DNA of 11,317 nt from Pseudomonadales bacterium (GCA_016763235.1 JAESUE010000301.1:1-11317), one strand, 5' to 3'; shown: positions 1-6,059, counted from the stretch's first letter. The notes: generated from the sequence alone by a model not told the origin. Translations and numbers: made by a program.

Positions 1-183
1 CAAACCTATAATGCTAATAATTGAAATATATACCGAGTACGCACCAAACTCCTCTGGAGAATACAGTCTCGTTATTAGCGGCATGGAGGCAAGCATTACC
101 ACTTGAGCAACTAATGTTCCAGACATTAACGTTGCAATCTGCCGTATATATTTGTTTTCTCTAATCAGTAATATAGTTTGCAT
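1..183 (-). CDS. Wzx-like polysaccharide flippase, N-terminal fragment (partial)
   Basis: This is the first 61 codons of a gene that continues past the left edge of the window. From the ATG at 183 the frame stays open to base 1; the nearest in-frame stop upstream is TAA at 204-202. The peptide contains a segment GTLVAQVVMLASMPLITRLY followed by SPEEFGAYSVYISI. This matches the first membrane helix and the 'TRLYSPEDFG' signature typical of Wzx/MATE-like flippases, which move lipid-linked sugar repeat units across the inner membrane. It lies 148 bp downstream of the kinase-like gene on the same strand, which fits an exopolysaccharide operon continuing leftwards. No good Shine-Dalgarno is visible before the ATG, so the exact start is uncertain. 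Seen: signature and hydrophobic segment. Inferred: flippase role. Confidence 0.7.
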   Translation of the reverse strand, partial: MQTILLIRENKYIRQIATLMSGTLVAQVVMLASMPLITRLYSPEEFGAYSVYISIISIIGL

Positions 184-331
184 TGCAAGAGAGGCCGCGG
201 ATTATTGACTAACAGTCGATCTAAATAGAAACGTTCTATATGGTTTTAATTAAATAAAGGGCCCTAAAAATACACCGTACTAATACTTGATCTGCAGCGT
301 TTAGCTTTCGTGGGTCGATAGTCTCAGCGAT

Positions 332-1183
332 CTAAAACGCCACATTATTGTATACCGTACCGATGACAGGTTTTTGCGCAATTAGATCTAATGTTTTTTT
401 AAGATCTTTCTCTTTCGTAACGCCATGTTGAATGACGATCAACGAAGCATCCCAGTGATCAATAGACGCCAAAACATCGTCAGCACTTAGCGCCGGAGGC
501 ATGTCCATTATAACAATTTCATTTTTTCTCGGGGATGTAATATCGGTTATCACCTCTTTGAACTTCGGCGACATTAACACTTCAGAAGAGTTATCGATTT
601 CGTCAAGGCAGGGCATAATACTAAGGTCGTAGCCATCTATATGTGCCAATACTTCATCCACATTTGAGTCGCCGAGAAGGCAGTCGTTAATCCCTTTGTG
701 TAACTCTAAACCAAGACCTTTATGAACACTTGGTTTTTTGAAATTAATATCTGCCAACGTTATTTTATATCCGTGTAAAATAGACATAAAGAACGCCAAG
801 TTTGTAGCTGTTAACGTAGAGCCTTGCCCCTCTCGCGCGCTAAATATCGCCAGCCTGTTCCAGTTATTTTGCAGCAATATTTTCGCAACCTGCGTTCGTA
901 ATATTTTATATGCAGAGCTTGTTTCACTGTTATGATATTTCGGCGTGACAATCCTATTTTTTTCAAGTGTGCTTTCTTTTAGTTTATGTACCTGATTGGC
1001 CGCAGGTGTTTTATCTACATCATCCGTTATTTCAACTTTTTCGACTAAGGCGCCTTTCTCTTCCGTTTGATCCGCGTGGCTTAATGCCGCATCTATATAC
1101 CCTAGCTCAGTTTCAACAGACAACCTAGCGCCAAACGGTACATCACGCTCTCTCTCATTTCTCAACGAATCAACCTTATTCAT
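332..1183 (-). CDS. CpsD/PEP-CTERM-locus-type tyrosine autokinase homologue, probably a pseudokinase
   Basis: The protein has 283 residues. The start is the ATG at 1183: it overlaps the stop of the upstream wzz-like gene as ATGA and is preceded by GAGGAAG at good spacing, so a longer TTG start at 1207 is unlikely. Residues 1-77 are a polar, acidic linker. Residues 78-283 align by eye with the P-loop domain of bacterial tyrosine kinases that partner Wzz proteins (RIVTPKYH, AYKILRTQV, NNWNRLAIFSA). The Walker A loop reads GQGSTLTATNLA, with Ser122 where the family has the catalytic lysine (GEGKTLTA). Walker A' reads ADINFKKPSVH, with Asn147 replacing the second aspartate and Lys replacing Arg. 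Walker B (IVIMDMPP, Asp227) is intact. The C-terminus ends at VYNNVAF without a tyrosine cluster. Family role: phosphorylation-controlled regulation of polysaccharide chain length on the cytoplasmic side. Here catalysis is probably lost and a structural or regulatory role is inferred. Confidence 0.85.
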   Translation of the reverse strand: MNKVDSLRNERERDVPFGARLSVETELGYIDAALSHADQTEEKGALVEKVEITDDVDKTPAANQVHKLKESTLEKNRIVTPKYHNSETSSAYKILRTQVAKILLQNNWNRLAIFSAREGQGSTLTATNLAFFMSILHGYKITLADINFKKPSVHKGLGLELHKGINDCLLGDSNVDEVLAHIDGYDLSIMPCLDEIDNSSEVLMSPKFKEVITDITSPRKNEIVIMDMPPALSADDVLASIDHWDASLIVIQHGVTKEKDLKKTLDLIAQKPVIGTVYNNVAF

Positions 1184-2982
1184 AACTTCCTCATTAATGC
1201 GTACCAAATTACATCCAATGGTAGATACATAATATGCGTTAATATTATTACACCAATCATCGCTGCGCTGGTCCCTGCCGCAGCGATGATAAATTTCTGT
1301 CTAGCCGCAGCTTTTTCGGTAACATTGACTATATGAGGAATTGTCGCTAGGGGCATTTCACCTACTGATATCTTAATCAAACCTTCCGTGTAAAAACTAT
1401 CATCGGTTTTCTCAACGAATACGGCTAAGCCAATTGCAGTCATAATTGAAAATATAAACCCTAACACCATTATCATTAGACGATTTGGCGAATCCGGTTT
1501 AATCGGCTGCATCGGAGGCTCTATTAAAGTAAAGCGCTCACCTTTACTTTCCTGCTCAAGAGCTTTTGCTAAACTTGCTTGCAATTGCTTTTCCTTTACC
1601 TCGTGGTATTTAGCCAATGTATTGTCGTAATCCCGCGCAATGCTTCGAAATGCGCGCTCTACGCTTGGAGCAGCCATTATCGATAACTCGAGATTATCCA
1701 GCTTTTTCTTAAGTGCTTTTTTTGTTTCCTTCAAGTGACCTATATCTGAGATTGCTGTCTTGAGACTTGTAGCAACTTGAATATATGCCGGGCTATCTGC
1801 TTCCTCAATCATTATTGGCAAGTGATTTCTTACCGCCTCCAGTTTATCTTCTAGAGCTTTATGTTTTTCCTGTAACCACTCAATTCGACTTGGGGGCGCT
1901 GTCAGTTGTTCTTCTTGATACATTTTCTGTTGTTTTTTAATGAATAAAACATCCGCTGGAATGGCACCCATAGCTATTATTTCATCAAGCTCGCGCTTTG
2001 TATTCATGACATCAGGATGGCTAGTGGTATAAACTGCTAGCATTGAAACGTATTTATTTTGCAACAATGTTGCCCTGGCCTCTGGCGAAAGTACTTGCTC
2101 GGTATCGTTGCTAAACTCTCTCGCTCGCGGGTTAAGCTGACTTAGTTGCGCTTCTAGCATTATCTTGCGCTCGTCTAAAGATTGAATTTGCCTGCCAACA
2201 CCCAGCAATTCCTGCTCTGTTCGCTCCATAATGTTTAAATTCAACGATGTCATTTCTGGCAAGCTGCGAAGATTCTTTTCTTTAAAGTCTGAGAGTTTTA
2301 TTTCCAACTTGTTTGCTTCTTTTTCTAGTCGAACAACCTCGACCGACAAAAACGCTTCAGCCTCAGAAGCCATAGCCTGCCTATTTTTTATGTTTTCACT
2401 TAAAAAGAGCGTGGTAATTTCATTCGCGACCCGCTGAGCTGTACGTGCAGATTCATTTTTATATGACAAAACAAATGCAATGCTGGCAGAAACCGGCCGC
2501 CCACTCTTTGGATCAATTACGTCAGCACTAATCATTTTCCAATTGATATCCTTACGTATTTTGTCTATAGCCACCTCTAGCGGTTGTTTCTCCCGAAGAT
2601 CAGCATAAAGATCAAATTTCTTGATCAATACACTAAGTTTCGCAAAGGTCATAACCTTTTGCATGATCATCTGAATACGCTGGTCAGCAAAACTCGTAAC
2701 GGTACTTCGTACCAAATCCTGGGGTATTTCCTGCTGTTCAATCAGGATTGTCGCGGAAGACTTATATACGGGACTGGCAAATACTGCGTATAAGATACTA
2801 ATACTAAGCACCATGGTGAATGCTATTATCGCTGGCTTCTTACGACGCTTGGCAGCACCTAAAATATCGTCAATTGTTAACTGCTTTTCCACTATTTGAT
2901 ACTCTTTGCCCATTGTAAATGCCGTCACTAACGGACAACACGCTCTCGTCATATTGGTCAGTAATCGACCTTTTTTCATCAT
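1180..2982 (-). CDS. Wzz/GumC-like polysaccharide chain-length determinant (co-polymerase)
   Basis: This is an inner-membrane protein of the PCP/Wzz family that controls export and chain length of exopolysaccharide. Numbering from the first ATG (600 residues): TM1 is about 50-70, followed by PVYKSSATILIEQQEIPQDL, the usual Wzz N-terminal domain start. Long periplasmic coiled-coil segments run about 205-285 and 365-480. The proline-rich PPMQPIKPDSPNR motif (489-501) precedes TM2 (502-524). An additional hydrophobic segment at 563-585 gives an extra C-terminal membrane helix. The start is uncertain: neither the ATG at 2982, nor those at 2952 and 2913, has a clear ribosome site. Met24 (2913, MGKEYQIVEKQLTIDDIL) gives the most family-like N-terminus. 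The stop overlaps the kinase-like gene by 4 bp (ATGA), indicating translational coupling. There is no cytoplasmic kinase domain, so the partner ATPase is the next gene. Confidence 0.88.
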   Translation of the reverse strand: MMKKGRLLTNMTRACCPLVTAFTMGKEYQIVEKQLTIDDILGAAKRRKKPAIIAFTMVLSISILYAVFASPVYKSSATILIEQQEIPQDLVRSTVTSFADQRIQMIMQKVMTFAKLSVLIKKFDLYADLREKQPLEVAIDKIRKDINWKMISADVIDPKSGRPVSASIAFVLSYKNESARTAQRVANEITTLFLSENIKNRQAMASEAEAFLSVEVVRLEKEANKLEIKLSDFKEKNLRSLPEMTSLNLNIMERTEQELLGVGRQIQSLDERKIMLEAQLSQLNPRAREFSNDTEQVLSPEARATLLQNKYVSMLAVYTTSHPDVMNTKRELDEIIAMGAIPADVLFIKKQQKMYQEEQLTAPPSRIEWLQEKHKALEDKLEAVRNHLPIMIEEADSPAYIQVATSLKTAISDIGHLKETKKALKKKLDNLELSIMAAPSVERAFRSIARDYDNTLAKYHEVKEKQLQASLAKALEQESKGERFTLIEPPMQPIKPDSPNRLMIMVLGFIFSIMTAIGLAVFVEKTDDSFYTEGLIKISVGEMPLATIPHIVNVTEKAAARQKFIIAAAGTSAAMIGVIILTHIMYLPLDVIWYALMRKL

Positions 2983-2985
2983 ACT

Positions 2986-3031
2986 TAAACAGAACGGACA
3001 CTATACATATCAAATATTACCGTTTTGTTTA
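2986..3031 (-). promoter_or_regulatory. Inverted repeat around a candidate promoter of the exopolysaccharide operon
   Basis: Two 12-bp arms, TAAACAGAACGG (2986-2997) and CCGTTTTGTTTA (3020-3031), are inverted copies with a single mismatch and a 22-bp spacer. The arm centres are about 34 bp apart, close to three helical turns, so both would face the same side of the DNA. The spacer holds TATAGT on the minus strand (3005-3000), a possible -10 box facing the wzz-like gene. No convincing -35 box was found. The spacing and placement suggest an operator for a dimeric or tetrameric regulator. This is inference from sequence symmetry only. Confidence 0.4.
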
Positions 3032-3039
3032 GGTGACTA

Positions 3040-3070
3040 GATGCGATATTCCTATTTTATATATCGCATC
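3040..3070. repeat. Perfect 10-bp inverted repeat (hairpin) between the VPLPA gene and the wzz-like gene
   Basis: GATGCGATAT (3040-3049) and ATATCGCATC (3061-3070) are exact reverse complements around an 11-nt AT-rich loop. Neither strand has a T-run after the stem, so it is not a standard intrinsic terminator. It could be a transcript-stabilising hairpin at the end of the VPLPA-protein mRNA, or an operator upstream of the exopolysaccharide operon. Confidence 0.5.
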
Positions 3071-3096
3071 AACCTTTCATATAATCAGCCACCTGC

Positions 3097-3783
3097 TTAT
3101 GCCAACCCAAACCAAGGTGTATGCGGCAGGCATATTATCGCCTTGCCCCTACCCACAAAAATCAAACCAATAAGCCCCGTAAAGAACAAGAATGCCGCAG
3201 GTGGTAGCGGTACCGCTGATACACCTACCTTGCTCAGCTCGATGCCGTACATGCCGACGTTGTAGGCACTGCCAGCCATACCAAATACCGATAAGTAATA
3301 GGTATCGGGGGAGTCAATCAGAAAAGACATCGTATTTGACACCTCATCGTTACCAAGGAGTAATTGGCCCACTAAGTCTGTTGCCGTGGTTATGCTTACG
3401 CCGAGGTAATCCAAGGCTTCTGGGAATTCAAAGTCAGTGAGTGACAAGGTATACGAGCCGCTATCCATTCCGGCAAGCGTGGTCACGCTGGTATCCGCTC
3501 CCTGCACGAAGACGACATTTTCGTATATAACCTCTGTAGTGAGTCTATTTAGCGCTGGTTGTGGAAACGCGTTCAAGGTCACATTTGTAGCACAGGAACA
3601 ATATAGTGACCCCTGCTCGACTGGACGTGAGTACGTAATAGGTGACAACGTTAAATTACCGGCTTGAACATCGGCATTTCCGGTAGAAAGTACGATGGCA
3701 TTCGCAGTGCTTGCAACGAAGACGCTACCGATTGCAAACACTCCACCAACAACATACTTTCGTGCAAATTTTACAGTTTTCAT
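3097..3783 (-). CDS. VPLPA-CTERM (PEP-CTERM-like) exported protein with an atypical C-terminal tail
   Basis: The protein has 228 residues and starts at the ATG at 3783, preceded by a strong AAGGGGAAGGG ribosome site. Residues 1-29 are a signal peptide (KFARKY, a hydrophobic core, then STANA). The mature part is Thr/Ser/Gly-rich and probably beta-structured, with a CxC motif at 62-64 and a segment DTYYLSVFGMAG (160-171) of a kind common in PEP-CTERM proteins. The C-terminus has the sorting-signal layout: VPLPP (191-195), a hydrophobic helix (about 196-210), then basic residues GRGK. Family knowledge: exosortases (XrtD-type for VPLPA) cleave such signals, and cargo is tied to exopolysaccharide production. 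Oddity: 14 further residues, AIICLPHTPWFGLA, follow the basic residues. In the +1-shifted frame the end would be WVGARR and a stop at 3137-3135, the usual ending. It sits 23 bp downstream of a ribbon-helix-helix gene. Specific function unknown. Confidence 0.8.
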   Translation of the reverse strand: MKTVKFARKYVVGGVFAIGSVFVASTANAIVLSTGNADVQAGNLTLSPITYSRPVEQGSLYCSCATNVTLNAFPQPALNRLTTEVIYENVVFVQGADTSVTTLAGMDSGSYTLSLTDFEFPEALDYLGVSITTATDLVGQLLLGNDEVSNTMSFLIDSPDTYYLSVFGMAGSAYNVGMYGIELSKVGVSAVPLPPAAFLFFTGLIGLIFVGRGKAIICLPHTPWFGLA

Positions 3784-3806
3784 TATCCCTTCCCCTTATA
3801 AATAGA

Positions 3807-4295
3807 TTAATAAACAGTTAGATCTTTTCGATTTAGGCGAGTCACTGGCTCACCCCCTAAATACTTGCTGTAGAGATATTCTTTTAGTGAACCGTCAATA
3901 TCGTTTTCTAAGACTGCGCTGCCTCTGCTTTCACGAAGTTTAAATGTGAGGTAATCGTGGCTCCCGTTATTCCCCAATAACGTTACAAAATCTAAGTCTC
4001 CCTTATCCACCTGCCTATCCTCATCACTCACCCCGTCGTTCACGATGCGGTCTAAACGTTCGGTATCAATATCCAAATGTTGGGTGAGATCTTTTCCGCT
4101 ATCGAGAAGCGCAGGAATAAGGTCTATCCCGCTCATTCCATTTTGTTGGAATGGCAATAAACGAGATAAAGAGTTTTTAATGATGTATCGAAACAATTCA
4201 GAGTCCTTTACCCCTAATCTCGCTGAAATTCCTTTTATTTTTTTAATATCTGATTCACTCAAACGCACTGAAACATTCTGTTTTTTATTGCTCAT
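3807..4295 (-). CDS. Ribbon-helix-helix (CopG/Arc-like) putative DNA-binding regulator
   Basis: The protein has 162 residues. The ATG at 4295 is preceded by AAGGAG with ideal spacing; a longer TTG start at 4340 has no support. The N-terminus, MSNKKQNVSVRLSESDIKKI followed by SARLGVKDSELFRYIIKNSLSRL, has the ribbon-helix-helix pattern: a short beta-strand (NVSVRL, 7-12), helix A (about 14-26), then helix B (about 31-46). Such proteins bind operators as dimers through the paired strands. The remaining ~115 residues are acidic, carry no recognised domain and may be an effector or oligomerisation region. It lies directly upstream of the VPLPA-CTERM gene, 23 bp apart on the same strand, so it is probably the first gene of a two-gene operon and may be autoregulatory. 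DNA binding is inferred from the fold pattern; the target is unknown. A nucleoid-associated or plasmid-type role cannot be excluded. Confidence 0.7.
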   Translation of the reverse strand: MSNKKQNVSVRLSESDIKKIKGISARLGVKDSELFRYIIKNSLSRLLPFQQNGMSGIDLIPALLDSGKDLTQHLDIDTERLDRIVNDGVSDEDRQVDKGDLDFVTLLGNNGSHDYLTFKLRESRGSAVLENDIDGSLKEYLYSKYLGGEPVTRLNRKDLTVY

Positions 4296-4323
4296 TTCAC
4301 TCCTTAAGTTCTTGCGATAGCAT

Positions 4324-4341
4324 TGCCTTAAACACGCCAAG
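4324..4341 (-). promoter_or_regulatory. Candidate sigma-54 (-24/-12) promoter for the RHH/VPLPA operon
   Basis: On the minus strand the sequence CTTGGCGTG-TTTA-AGGCA has the invariant GG (4338-4337) and GC (4326-4325) separated by exactly 10 bp, as sigma-54 promoters require. The -24 half matches YTGGCACG well; the -12 half (AGGCA against TTGCW) matches only partly. Transcription would start near 4313, leaving a short leader with the AAGGAG site before the ATG at 4295. PEP-CTERM cargo genes in other bacteria are often reported under sigma-54 with PrsK/PrsR control. A sigma-70 alternative (TTGATA, 17 bp, GATATC at about 4368-4340) is also possible. Confidence 0.4.
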
Positions 4342-4389
4342 TGATATCAATCGCGATGCACAATGTATCAAACTTTTTTTGGTTTTCTA

Positions 4390-4421
4390 TTACAAATAAG
4401 TGATACTTTTCTTACAAATAA
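4390..4421. repeat. Two direct repeats TTACAAATAA upstream of the RHH/VPLPA operon
   Basis: Identical 10-mers TTACAAATAA lie at 4390-4399 and 4412-4421, offset by 22 bp (about two helical turns), roughly 60-90 bp upstream of the candidate -24/-12 promoter. Between and beside them are TGATAC (4400-4405) and its inverse GTATCA (about 4365-4370). This arrangement resembles an upstream activator or repressor binding region. The stretch is AT-rich, so chance repeats are possible. Confidence 0.35.
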
Positions 4422-4714
4422 AGACTTACAGCCACCAAATCCTTATTATTTTGGTATGTTTTGTCATACATATATCCTTCATATTAAGCAAACTTTCTAT
4501 TCGAAAACAAAGAAGTCACACTGAAACAAACGCTTACACCTTGAATGCTATTAGCGTGAGTATATGAACGGAATATTTTAGGGTTTAACATAAAATGAGC
4601 TGAATTTTGTCATCGCATAGACGAATGCCTATACGCATAAGCATTACGGAGATTCCGCTGCCTATTTTTACGGGTTTGGAGAAAGCCTAGAAATGCTCAG
4701 GTTGAATTTTACGC
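4422..4714. other. Non-coding AT-rich spacer, no recognised feature
   Basis: This spacer lies between the regulatory region of the RHH gene and the terminator at 4715-4749. No open frame with a ribosome site or recognisable protein was found on either strand, and no tRNA-like fold was seen. A short imperfect hairpin, AATGC...GCATT, occurs near 4624-4648. The stretch may contain distal regulatory sites for the RHH/VPLPA operon, but nothing specific can be supported. Confidence 0.5.
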
Positions 4715-4749
4715 AAAAAAAAAAGCCTCGATATATATCGAGGCTTTTT
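4715..4749. terminator. Bidirectional intrinsic terminator closing the porin/coiled-coil/VPLPA block
   Basis: GCCTCGATATATATCGAGGC (4725-4744) is a perfect 20-bp palindrome flanked by A10 (4715-4724) and T5 (4745-4749). On the minus strand it gives a GC-footed stem followed by ten T residues, a textbook terminator for transcripts coming from the VPLPA gene that ends at 4923. On the plus strand it would also work, with a shorter T-run. Confidence 0.85.
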
Positions 4750-4758
4750 AAATACTTT

Positions 4759-4813
4759 AGTTTTGGAGTTCCTATTTACGGAATATAGCCATGTAAACAT
4801 GAACTCCGGAACC
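4759..4813. repeat. Short inverted-repeat element with GGAGTTC cores (element B)
   Basis: GTTTTGGAGTTC (4760-4771) faces GAACTCCGGAAC (4801-4812); the arms match at 10 of 12 positions. The left arm with its continuation, 4760-4781, matches 19 of 22 bases of the left end of the larger element upstream of the porin gene (7879-7900). A second shared block, CCG..AAAATACTACAT, lies at 4907-4922 here and at 7897-7912 there. The unit therefore looks like a degenerate or interrupted relative of element A. Confidence 0.6.
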
Positions 4814-4820
4814 TACGTTG

Positions 4821-4840
4821 TAACGCTGCTGCCAGCGTTA
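4821..4840. repeat. Perfect 8-bp stem hairpin downstream of the VPLPA gene
   Basis: TAACGCTG (4821-4828) and CAGCGTTA (4833-4840) form an exact stem around a 4-nt loop. There is no T-run on either side, so it is unlikely to terminate on its own. It lies in the 3' untranslated part of the minus-strand transcript, between element B and the stop codon of the VPLPA gene, and may slow RNA decay. Confidence 0.45.
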
Positions 4841-4922
4841 ATTTAAGGTGCGGAGAGCTGGCCTGAACCCCAGGATGCTAAATTAAAGCGACCCAATTCA
4901 ATCAAACCGAAAAATACTACAT

Positions 4923-5474
4923 TCAAATACGAATACCAAAACGCAACGGTCTTTTTACAACGCTTAGCGAGATCGCAACCACGCCTGACAAAAACAGCAA
5001 AAAAGCTGCAGGAAGTGGCACGGGTTTTATCGAAGAATAGTTACCAATATAAATACTATTCGCCGCTTCAAATATTCCATTTACAATAGGTGTATCTGAG
5101 TATATAAGCATACCGCCTACGCTGCTCATAGATACATCGAGGTTATTAAACACCGTGGTGACAGAAAAATCCGGCATTGTTGGCATGTAGTCATACGAAA
5201 ATATAGAGATTTGGTTAGCAGTAAGAAATACGTTGCCATTAAATGTTAAAACAGACGTATCGCTAAAAACAGAATAATCTAGAAATAGGCTGTCTCCGGC
5301 GAAGACGCTATATTGAACCTCCGAACCATTCTGTGAGCTATCTGCCGGTATCTCGACATGGCTGACAAATTCATTAAGACTTGCGTTCGGATCGGCCGAG
5401 AGGATTATGGAAGCTATGGCGTCCATGGATATAACAGCGAGAAATACCATTGAAATACTACGATAAAAAAACAT
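4923..5474 (-). CDS. Small VPLPA-CTERM (PEP-CTERM-like) exported protein
   Basis: The protein has 183 residues. The ATG at 5474 is preferred over a GTG at 5480 because AAGG lies 7 bases before it. Residues 1-22 are a signal peptide (MFFYRS, hydrophobic core, DAIAS). The mature part is Ser/Val/Asp-rich without recognised domain or cysteine. The C-terminus carries PVPLPA (151-156), a hydrophobic helix (157-170) and a basic tail (KRPLR), the VPLPA-CTERM sorting layout. After exosortase cleavage such proteins leave the membrane for the surface or the exopolysaccharide matrix; that is family knowledge. It follows the coiled-coil gene by 9 bp and ends before the terminator at 4715-4749, so it is the last gene of the porin-side operon. 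This suggests a link between the TonB/porin machinery and the surface. Its exact function is unknown. Confidence 0.75.
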   Translation of the reverse strand: MFFYRSISMVFLAVISMDAIASIILSADPNASLNEFVSHVEIPADSSQNGSEVQYSVFAGDSLFLDYSVFSDTSVLTFNGNVFLTANQISIFSYDYMPTMPDFSVTTVFNNLDVSMSSVGGMLIYSDTPIVNGIFEAANSIYIGNYSSIKPVPLPAAFLLFLSGVVAISLSVVKRPLRFGIRI

Positions 5475-5483
5475 TGTCACCTT

Positions 5484-6059
5484 TTAATAATCTAACACGA
5501 GTAAGTCTTCATTATCATACTGGTATTCTTGCACCAGATTTTCGATTTGCACTTTCGACAAGCCCATCATTGGCTCATTTTGCTTTAGGATGCTGAAAAA
5601 CCCCTTATTTTCATATTTCCCGAGAATCTCTTTATTTACATCAAAAAGCTTATGATTATTTGCAAGGCACAAACCAAACTTTTTCTTCTCTAGTGCAAAT
5701 TCACCGGCCAAGTCACTATTCTCCCTGTTAAGATCACGATGCTTTTTTCTTAATGCAATAAAATTCGCTTTCAGTTCTTCATAGTGTTCTTTATACGCGC
5801 CAATTTTGGCGTTTAGCTTTTCACTTGCCTTTTTACTGCCTTTTTCTGCGTATTTTCGCTCTTTTTCAGCATTCTTTTTATATTCATCAAAGGCGAGCTG
5901 TACTTCCCGCTTATCTTTTTCGACACTTATTTTTTCAGCATTGGCCTGACGCAACATATATTGGGCTTTTGACAATGCATTTTTAAGTTCCTTTTCTCCA
6001 GCGAAAGACACCGAAGGCAATGCAAGTAGAACAATTAAAAATACGCTAATATTTTTCAT
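5484..6059 (-). CDS. Secreted coiled-coil protein of unknown function, porin-locus partner
   Basis: The protein has 191 residues with a clear signal peptide (1-20, cleavage after SVSFA). Residues about 22-128 are Lys/Glu/Ala-rich with heptad-like spacing and form a long coiled coil. A short globular C-terminal part follows, containing CLANNHKLFD, LGKYENKGF, NEPMMGL and VQIENLVQEYQYD. From memory, similar C-terminal motifs (C..NN..L, Y-E-x-K-G, EP..GL, IENL..EY) recur in unnamed proteins near putative porins; that family link cannot be verified here. A single cysteine (131) remains in the mature protein. The protein is probably periplasmic, where the coiled coil could bridge the inner-membrane ExbB/ExbD/TonB complex and the porin. 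It lies 86 bp downstream of the porin gene and 9 bp upstream of the VPLPA gene. The ribosome site before the ATG (AAAGAGAG) is weak. Confidence 0.7.
   Translation of the reverse strand: MKNISVFLIVLLALPSVSFAGEKELKNALSKAQYMLRQANAEKISVEKDKREVQLAFDEYKKNAEKERKYAEKGSKKASEKLNAKIGAYKEHYEELKANFIALRKKHRDLNRENSDLAGEFALEKKKFGLCLANNHKLFDVNKEILGKYENKGFFSILKQNEPMMGLSKVQIENLVQEYQYDNEDLLVLDY

Noticed and set aside
1184..1207. Longer start (TTG at 1207) for the kinase-like gene
   Set aside because: The ATG at 1183 has a strong GAGGAAG site and an ATGA overlap with the upstream gene, while the TTG has no ribosome site.
3040..3070. Hairpin as an intrinsic terminator of the first VPLPA gene
   Set aside because: The stem is perfect but AT-rich in its upper half, and no T-run follows on the minus strand.
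3041..3265. Plus-strand open frame opposite the end of the first VPLPA gene
   Set aside because: It starts inside a hairpin, has no ribosome site and mirrors a well-supported gene on the other strand.
4296..4340. Longer start (TTG at 4340) for the RHH-like gene
   Set aside because: The added residues do not resemble the family and overlap the candidate promoter; AAGGAG precedes the ATG at 4295.
4815..4922. Possible short reading frame (ending ...LASWGSGQLSAP) or integron attC site downstream of the VPLPA gene
   Set aside because: The frame has no start or ribosome site and enters from within the VPLPA gene in another frame; the hairpin lacks the conserved attC core pattern.
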